From Chloranthus sessilifolius (taxonomy: Eukaryota > Streptophyta > Magnoliopsida > Chloranthales > Chloranthaceae), in assembly GCA_021018995.1 (NCBI GenBank), contig CM037584.1, positions 150,863,317 to 150,927,316 of the forward strand: a DNA stretch of 64,000 bases, given 5' to 3'. Within the stretch, counting starts at the first letter, position 1; every line of letters starts with the position of its first letter. A model generated the notes under the pieces. That model did no database searches. It was not told the DNA's origin and saw only the letters and a list, made by a program, of their open reading frames with translations. Below, one piece after another: positions 58,164 to 64,000 of this stretch. The position numbers were made by a program, and so were the translations under genes.

Positions 58164-58355
58164 ATGGCTGCTTTCGGTTCTGGTTCTGGTTCTGGTTCAG
58201 GTTCAGCAAGAGAACACATAGAAGAGATAAGGAGAATGAAGTTCTCCATTGGAGGGCCCCCCAACCCATTAACGGAGGATCTCCACCAGGCCGTCAAAAA
58301 TCTATCTGCTGAGCTCTACACCAAAGATGTCCACTTCCTCATGGAACTCATTCAG
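58164..58355 (+). CDS. NO VEIN-like (HSP90-type ATPase) protein, exon 1 only
   Basis: Exon 1 encodes 64 residues: MAAF, a Gly-Ser repeat, then EHIEEIRRMKFSIGG, NPLTEDLHQAVKNLSAELY and KDVHFLMELIQ. The last two phrases are the hallmark start of the histidine-kinase/HSP90-like ATPase domain in plant NO VEIN and related sacsin-like proteins, in which NAEDNEY (the ATP-site motif) follows. NO VEIN acts in vascular and auxin-dependent leaf patterning in Arabidopsis; the close paralogues are less studied, and this one may be a paralogue. The ATG at 58164 is the first in frame. The exon ends LIQ at a phase-0 donor CAG/GTTTCT, a boundary I recall for this family. No exon beginning NAEDN appears before 64000. 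The gene therefore either has a first intron longer than 5.6 kb or is a promoter-plus-exon fragment. Confidence 0.75.
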
Positions 58356-59830
58356 GTTTCTTTATTCTCTTACTTTGCTTTTCCGACACGATGGAAGCCA
58401 CAAATATCAGCACTGCCGGTATATTAGTCGATGGGTTAGAGGCTTACTCTGTTACTCACGTAATCACATTAGATTATGTAAAGAATTTCCCTTTTCAGAA
58501 GGTCAAAAGTTGACTTATACGGACATCAGCAAGTGCTTTTCTTTCATCTGTGGAAGTCGACTATTGACTAAACCAACGGCCGAAAGGCTGGCATTTCATA
58601 CGAAGAATGCCAAAATTGATCCCCTTTTTTAATCAATCAAACCAAGCTTATGAATGAATGAATGAATCATGTCTAAAGCTGAGTGTCACAGATATTAGAG
58701 GCCTTGGCATTTGTGTTAGTAAGCTTTTGAGTTTTTGATAATGGAGTAAAAGGTTCCTTTCTTTGTCCTCGATTTTTTTTTTTTTTTTTCGTTTCTTATT
58801 TGCCTTTTTTATCCATTCAATCCTGACAAAAGCTGACATTCACGGGCATCATGGCCATGGTAATCCGCAACAACGATAGGTCTCTATGGTGTGGGTAACG
58901 TTCCCGTTTATCAAAGGAAAAAGTATAAATTTCAACAGTTCGTATCGGCCGATAACAGCTGTAAAATGGCGATAATATCGGCTTAAATCAGCCAATAGGA
59001 AATGAAGGTGGTATCTCCCACTGAACTTTTTTGTGAACCGCTAGGTTAATGGTAACCGACTTTCGAGTGTCACTTATTGTGACACGTGGCATATGATTTT
59101 ATCAATCGGCTTGGAAAAAATTGGATAAAATCCGACAAAATTCATCAAATTCGGGAAAAAGGCAAAATTTTTATGAAAAAGTAAAAAAAGGAAAAATTAT
59201 AAATATATTAATTAAAAGTTAAACAAATTTAAAATTACAAGTTTTTGACCAAATTTGAGAAAATTTCCAAAATTTTTATAAAAAAGTAAAAAAAGGAAAA
59301 ATTATAAATATATTAATTAAAAGTTAAATAAATTTAAAATTACAAGTTTTTGACCAAATTCAAGAAAAATTCAGGAAAAAGTTGGAAAATTTGCATACCT
59401 CGCGAATTATTTGGAAAATTCTGATTTTATGTGGGAAGTTGCAAACAATTAAGATTTTATTCGTTTTTCAAACAATCATAAATTATTTACAACTTTTCCA
59501 AAAAGGCAGCCAATTTGGTCACTAATCACTACGATTTTAACCATTCATTTTAAAGGTGTTGACTCATGTTGAATCACATGATAGAAATGTCATTTTTTAT
59601 AGATCCTCCATTGAATCACATGGAATATATGAAAATAGTGTCACATGTCAGAAAAGGTGACCCATAATGAGCCAGATTTGACTAAGGTCAGCCAATGCCC
59701 TCATGACAGCCTTTTCGGCTGGTTCGAGCCTGTTATGGGTCCATGGTGCCTGAGCCCGATCCAAAGATTCTATATGGGCTTTAGCCCAACCCATTTATGA
59801 AGCACTCAGTTTACATTAAAGCGTACCGAA
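58356..59830 (+). other. Presumed intron 1, first part
   Basis: Starts with the donor GTTTCT. T-rich, with a T run at 58772-58790, an 'atcggccgat' stretch at 58946 and a tandem repeat at 59164-59372. No exon seen. Confidence 0.55.
59164..59372. repeat. Two-copy tandem repeat, 105-bp unit
   Basis: AAAATTTTTAT(G/A)AAAAAGTAAA starts at 59164 and again at 59269, followed in both by the same ~85 bases ending in GTTTTTGACCAAATT, with very few differences. Confidence 0.88.
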
Positions 59831-59844
59831 TCTTGAAAAGCACC

Positions 59845-60022
59845 CACATGAGAGTGGGTGCTCGAGTGGTCAACCATCATTCTTGAAAGACACCCACATT
59901 TTTTCTTTTGAAATGCACCGACAATATTTTTTTCTTCTAAAATACACATATATATAAGTGGGTGCTCCAGTGGTCAATGATCAATCTTGAAAGGGACCCA
60001 TATATATATATATATATATATT
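59845..60022. repeat. Duplicated GTGGGTGCTC(C/G)AGTGGTCAA phrase and (TA)n
   Basis: Two diverged copies about 105 bases apart (59853 and 59958), followed by (TA)10 at 60000-60020. A similar AAGTGGGTACTCTAGC lies at the far end of the LINE (62210), so this may include a worn LINE target duplication. Confidence 0.55.
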
Positions 60023-60538
60023 GAGAATGAAAGGAAAATTCATTAAACTTCTGAAAAACAGAGATAGGAATGTGTGGACGGACATCCTCCAACCACACAA
60101 CGCTGATATCATTATAGAAAACATGTTTAGCTAGTTCGTGGGCCGACGGATGTGATGACAAGTAGCCTCTTTAAAAGAATATAATGCCTCCTTAACTTCC
60201 TCTATAAGGCCACCGATAACCAATAGATTTGGTTTGACATCATTAATAGCATTGACAACATTAATAGAATCGCCTTCTAAGATAACCTCTTGCATGCCAA
60301 TGTCCTAGCGAAAATAGTACCATACAAGGCCGCCAAAACGACACTATGTTCCACGCTCGAAGCTCCATAAACCAACTTTGCTAAAGCAACCCAATATTGC
60401 CCTAATAGAATCTCTAATAACAACTCCAATACCTGTCCTTATTAAGGTTCGATCCCAAGCAGCATCAACGTTAACCTTCACCACAGTACCCGGCGTTGGC
60501 CACCATTCAACAGCACTTGGACATTGTAATACTGGCAT
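59937..60538 (-). pseudogene. LINE RNase H domain
   Basis: The N-terminal part reads GTVVKVNVDAAWDRT and GIGVVIRDSIRAILGCFSKV, the usual start of the plant LINE RNase H (RVT_3). Its first catalytic Asp (NVDAAW) is present. The C-terminal part, SAHELAKHVF near 60130-60150, is in a different frame. Confidence 0.82.
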
Positions 60539-60629
60539 ATCCTTCTTCTGAGCCTTTTTATATTCATAAAGAAAACTAATCGCATCCCTAGATATTTTAA
60601 GCTAGTCCTACTTCATTCCTTCAAAAACT

Positions 60630-61307
60630 TCATAGTTGCGAGCTCGTCATATCGCCCATGCTGTTACAAGAAAAAAGATCGAGGTACTGCTCACCGATAG
60701 AAGAGATCAACCATTCCATCCATTCCCTGAAACTTGAGACCAAAACTAATTGTGATCGAAAGGACAACGGGCTCACAAACCATACACCTGCTGCCAGCTT
60801 ACAATCTTTTAAGGCATGGATAATGCTTTCGCGTTCCTCCCCACACTGATGACACATTACATCAATATTTAGACCTTTGTCCCTCAAAAGGCTTCGAAGC
60901 GGCAGTATTTCACGACAACATTTCCAAGCAAATAGCTTAACTTTGTTAGGAATATTACAATTCCATAGTGCCTTCCAAATCCTATCCTCATTTATGTTGC
61001 TAGTGGTAGCCTGATCAGCGTTATTGGAAACCGCTTCCAAAGCTACATGATAAGCACTCTTAACGGTGAAACGCCCATTCTTCGAAAACGCCAAAGCTCT
61101 ACGATCATCAGCTTCTCTTGTGGGTAAAGGTATCTTGAGGATGACTTCCGCTTCTTCATGGAGGAAAGTACTGCGAATAAGACTCTCTCGCCACTGTATC
61201 TGATGGTGTTCAATAAGGTCCAACACCATATTTACACCTGGAGAAAGATTTGGAGAAATAATTTTGAAGGTAGTACGAATTGGGGACCCATCTTTCGTGC
61301 CAAACAT
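60630..61307 (-). pseudogene. LINE zf-RVT region
   Basis: 225 residues ending near 60630: GRFTVKSAYHVAL, then WKALWNCNIPNKVKLFAWKC and CHQCGEERESIIHALKDC. This is the zinc-binding region (PF13966) that follows reverse transcriptase in plant LINEs. It starts with a typical MFGTKDGSPI-like segment. The W..N.P.K...F.W and C..C......H....C landmarks are intact. Confidence 0.88.
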
Positions 61308-61590
61308 TTATGCTTTTACCATCTCCAACCCTCCATATGTAACCCTTTTCAAAGATATCTTTTGCCGAGATGATGCTTCTCTATAGATAGGATGGGTGAT
61401 AACCAAGTTTTGCTTTGGTGAATTCTGTATTAGGATAGTACCTAGCTTTTAGCACCTTAGTAGCAAGGGAAGAAGCATGTTGTTGGAGTCGCCAACATTG
61501 TTTTGCCAACATCGCCGTATTGAATGCTTGTAAATCTTTGAAGCCTAATCCTCCTTGACGTTTACCTGCACAAAGTTTTCTCCATGTGAG

Positions 61591-62205
61591 TCAATGTATA
61601 ACCTTATCTTTCAAAGCATTCCCCCACCAAAACCTGGCCAAAATGCTTGTGATTTCGTGGAGTAGAGATTTTGGAAGCCAGAAACATGACATAGTGTATG
61701 TGGGGATAGCTTGAGCTACAACCTTAATTAATGTCTCCTTCCCGGCTACTGACAAAATCTTCTCTTTCCAACCTTGTACCTTTTTCCAAATTTGATCATT
61801 AAGCATTATGAATATAGACTTTGTGGAATGTCCAATAACTAATGGAAGCCCTAAGTATTTCTCGTGCTAAGTGTCTCCTTTGATTTGGAGGAGCCTTAAA
61901 ATTTCTCCACGATACACATTGGTCACGTTCCTACTAAATGTGGTGGCTGATTTGGTAAAATTTATCATCTGCCCAGACGCTTTCTTATAAACTTTGAGGA
62001 TTTTGATTATCTCTTTTATCTCCTCAATTTTTGCTTTGACGAAGATAAGGCTATCATCCGCAAAGAAAATGTGTGATATGTTTGGTGCGCCTTTGCAGAT
62101 ATTTATACCTGAAATCCTTCCATCACTAGAAGCAACTGTTAGAAGCATAGAAAAAATTTCCGTACACAAGACAAAGTCACCCACATATTTATTCTCGAAA
62201 AGCAC
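61591..62205 (-). pseudogene. LINE reverse transcriptase, C-terminal half
   Basis: 62205-61867 holds the palm with the catalytic box FFADDSLIFVKA, preceded by GRISGINICKGAPNISH. 61806-61591 holds the thumb/linker (VQGWKEKILSVAGKETLIK, AIPTYTMSCFWLPKSL, FWWGN). A frameshift lies between them, around 61806-61867. All the upstream reverse transcriptase is missing. Confidence 0.88.
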
Positions 62206-62221
62206 ACATAAGTGGGTACTC

Positions 62222-62550
62222 TAGCTGTCCTCTTCTTCTTTTCAGGTGACTCGTCGTCGATGTCAATGATGATGACATTGATGCCAGCAATGACAATGCC
62301 TACACTGGCAGCACTGAAGGAGGAGGAGGTTGGTTCGGGTGGAGAGGGTTTATGGTTAGTATTTCAACTTTCAAGAAGGTTTCTAATTTAGGGTTTCAAG
62401 AAGAAGAAGAAGAAGAGGAAAAAGAAAAAGAAGAACTAGGGGGAGAAAGTTGGTTCAAGCAAGTTTCAAGAGGGTTTCATGAATTTAAAAGAGAGTCTCA
62501 TTCCACAGGGAGAGGGAGAGGGAGGAGAAGAAAAAGAGAAAGAAGAGGTT
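62222..62550. other. Purine-rich low-complexity sequence
   Basis: GAAGAAGAAGAAGAGG-type and GGGAGAGGGAGAGG repeats around 62325-62550. Open frames here encode only Glu/Lys/Arg runs and are not supported as genes. Confidence 0.6.
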
Positions 62551-63279
62551 TGATGCATGACAAACACTAAAACCCTACTTATGCAATTTCGAAATCAATT
62601 TGAGATTTAATTGAGCAGATGAGATATATAAATTAATCCCAATATACATAAAATATTTAATCACTTTATTAGGGCAATTTAATTGATTAAATGTAGCATC
62701 CGTTAGCATATGAACTTTCCGATCTAGAAAATAGGTGTAAAGATAGACTTTAGTTTTGATCTAGTTTATGGCATCAAGCGATAATCTCGATGTTATCTCT
62801 TGACTCCTTGCTAGGGTTTGAATAACTTAAGGCCCGAAGGGTTTAAATAGTTCGAAGGGAATCCTCAAATTAGAGTTGGAAATTAGAAAACAATATCCCA
62901 GCCACAATATAAAAAGAAGATATATTTTTTGGTTTATGGGTTTCCAATATAAGCAGCAAACTAGATAAATGATCTGACAATGAGAAAAGATTAGCATAAA
63001 AGATACATGATTCAAGGAATCACTCCAAGGAAGATAATTGACTTCGCATCAAATCCCATGCAGAAGAAGAATCACTTCTAATGAAAACTCATCTCAAGCT
63101 CTCTAGAAGTTGCATAAAGTAAAACTCATAAATTTCATTAATCATCAATAGTTTTTTTAAAATTGTGTTTACATGCCTTTATATAGGCTAAGAAACCTTA
63201 ACTAAAGCTAAAATAGAATGTTCTAGAAACTAAACAAAGAAAAAATCATTCTTCGTCCACAAGTTGGAGGACTCCAACA
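62551..63279 (-). repeat. Solo LTR related to the gag-only element
   Basis: Starts TGATGCATGACAAACACT and follows the 51943-52721 LTR in order. Shared landmarks include TTCCGATCTAGAAAA, GGCATCAAGCGATAATC, ATCTCTTGACTCCTTG and CCTTTATATAGGCTAAGAAA. Clearly diverged. The right end is approximate and no duplication is evident. Confidence 0.7.
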
Positions 63280-63317
63280 AAAATCCTTAGACGAATTCGA
63301 TCGATCGAGTATAAGGC

Positions 63318-64000
63318 CCTGTTTGATAGCAAGGAAACTCCAAAGAGGAAATGAAATCAATTTCCTAGTTGATTTCTTGGGAAATGATTTCCTCTATAAA
63401 TGGCTTTTCCACTGTTTGATTAGTGTGTTTGAGAAATGACCATTGGATATTGGTTTCTCTTGTTTGATTAGTATGTTTGAAAAAGAATTTGAAAATGAGT
63501 TTTTAAGTTTGGCTCATATATTTTCTACTATTATGAAAGAAGAAGTTAGTTTGAACAAATATTTAGTGAGAAAAGAAGAAAAAAAATTATTTAGGATAAT
63601 ACCTAACTTATCACTTCGTGTTGCACTAGTCATAGATTGACTCTTGTTTTTTTATCAAAATCATAATCAAAGTCAAATATTAACTAATAATTTTTAATGA
63701 TATTCTATTACCTTACAAATTAACACCATAGTAATCGCTATTTATTACCAAGTTACATAAGTCAGAGTTTGAAAAGTCAAACTCAAATAAAAACTCAAAC
63801 TTTGACCAAACTTAAAATTTTGATCAATAAAATGTGTAAAGCTAAATAACAAAGTTGTAAATGCTAGTAACTACTATAAGGTTACATGTTGAAAGGAAAT
63901 TAAATTTTTATAAAAGTCAAACTTTGAGCAAAATTTCAACTTTGACCAAGAGAAAATTTTGTAATGTACCAACAAGTAATAAAAGTCCAACTGCAAATTA
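63318..64000 (+). mobile_element. Possible PIF/Harbinger-type element start
   Basis: GGCCCTGTTTGATAGC preceded by TAA resembles the terminus and 3-bp duplication of Tourist/PIF-Harbinger MITEs. The partner end is not seen. The rest to 64000 is AT-rich, with recurring (A/T)AAACTTTGACCAAA-like phrases and no gene recognised. Confidence 0.3.

Larger units (their letters stand above)
59990..62205 (-). mobile_element. 5'-truncated L1-type LINE
   Basis: A non-LTR element on the minus strand. It keeps the second half of reverse transcriptase, the zf-RVT region and an RNase H domain, as in plant L1-clade LINEs. The endonuclease and first half of reverse transcriptase are missing, which is normal 5' truncation. 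The 3' end meets a (TA)n tract rather than a clear poly-A. Several frameshifts separate the conserved pieces, so it is dead. It lies inside the presumed intron 1 of the NO VEIN-like gene, in the antisense orientation. Confidence 0.88.

Noticed and set aside
58164-58427. Reading the NO VEIN-like frame on past 58355
   Set aside because: The residues after LIQ lose all family resemblance and a strong donor (CAG/GTTTCT) lies exactly at the known conserved point.
62352-62570. 72-residue open frame on the + strand
   Set aside because: Composed of Glu/Lys and Arg/Gly runs from a purine-rich repeat; no domain and no conserved start.
63443-63640. 65-residue open frame on the + strand
   Set aside because: Short, AT-rich, no family resemblance; probably chance within a possible MITE.

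Overview
This is a repeat-rich stretch of a flowering-plant nuclear genome. It is AT-rich and full of nested Ty3 (Gypsy) LTR retrotransposons of the typical plant lineages Tekay, Tat/Ogre and Athila. It also holds a CACTA (En/Spm) DNA transposon, a plant L1-type LINE, foldback elements and solo LTRs. Only one piece looks like a host gene: the first coding exon of a NO VEIN-like (HSP90-type ATPase) gene near 58.2 kb on the + strand. The species cannot be told from the sequence.

Layout. 1-17449: the 5' part of a minus-strand Tat/Ogre-lineage element (5' LTR 14734-17449; gag, protease and a G-patch), running off the left edge. It is interrupted by a complete Tekay chromovirus at 188-9791 flanked by the 5-bp duplication GATCG. 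17450-23413: remains of a minus-strand Athila copy ('copy 2': env-like region, integrase end, part of an LTR), split by a solo LTR at 18609-20967. 23414-37799: a second, complete-length Athila element ('copy 1') with two ~2.4-kb LTRs and a tRNA-Asp-type primer site. 37800-40768: an inverted-repeat junction followed by an oppositely oriented Athila LTR. 40770-43093: another solo LTR.

43121-53578: a CACTA transposon with CACTACAAA ends and a 3-bp AAT duplication. It carries an intron-containing minus-strand transposase gene and a 3.5-kb gag-only LTR element at 49183-52721. A second CACTA end begins at 53638. 53771-55770 shows nothing recognisable. 55770-57657 holds two foldback structures; the second, 1.27 kb with TA flanks, lies about 150 bp upstream of the TATA box of the NO VEIN-like gene.

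58164-58355 is exon 1 of that gene. No second exon is visible in the remaining 5.6 kb, which holds a tandem repeat, a 5'-truncated LINE (about 59.99-62.2 kb), a solo LTR (62551-63279) and a possible PIF/Harbinger-type end.

The insertion order that can be read is: Tekay into Tat, Tat into Athila copy 2; solo LTR into Athila copy 2; Athila copy 1 into an older Athila LTR; gag-only element into CACTA. By eye on sampled stretches the LTR pairs differ by roughly 4% (Tekay), 3-4% (Athila copy 1) and 9-10% (gag-only element), so the last is the oldest. I found no clearly new biological system. The most distinctive signals are short-motif and hairpin arrays inside the LTRs, the large inverted repeats, and a hairpin-forming element beside a host promoter.
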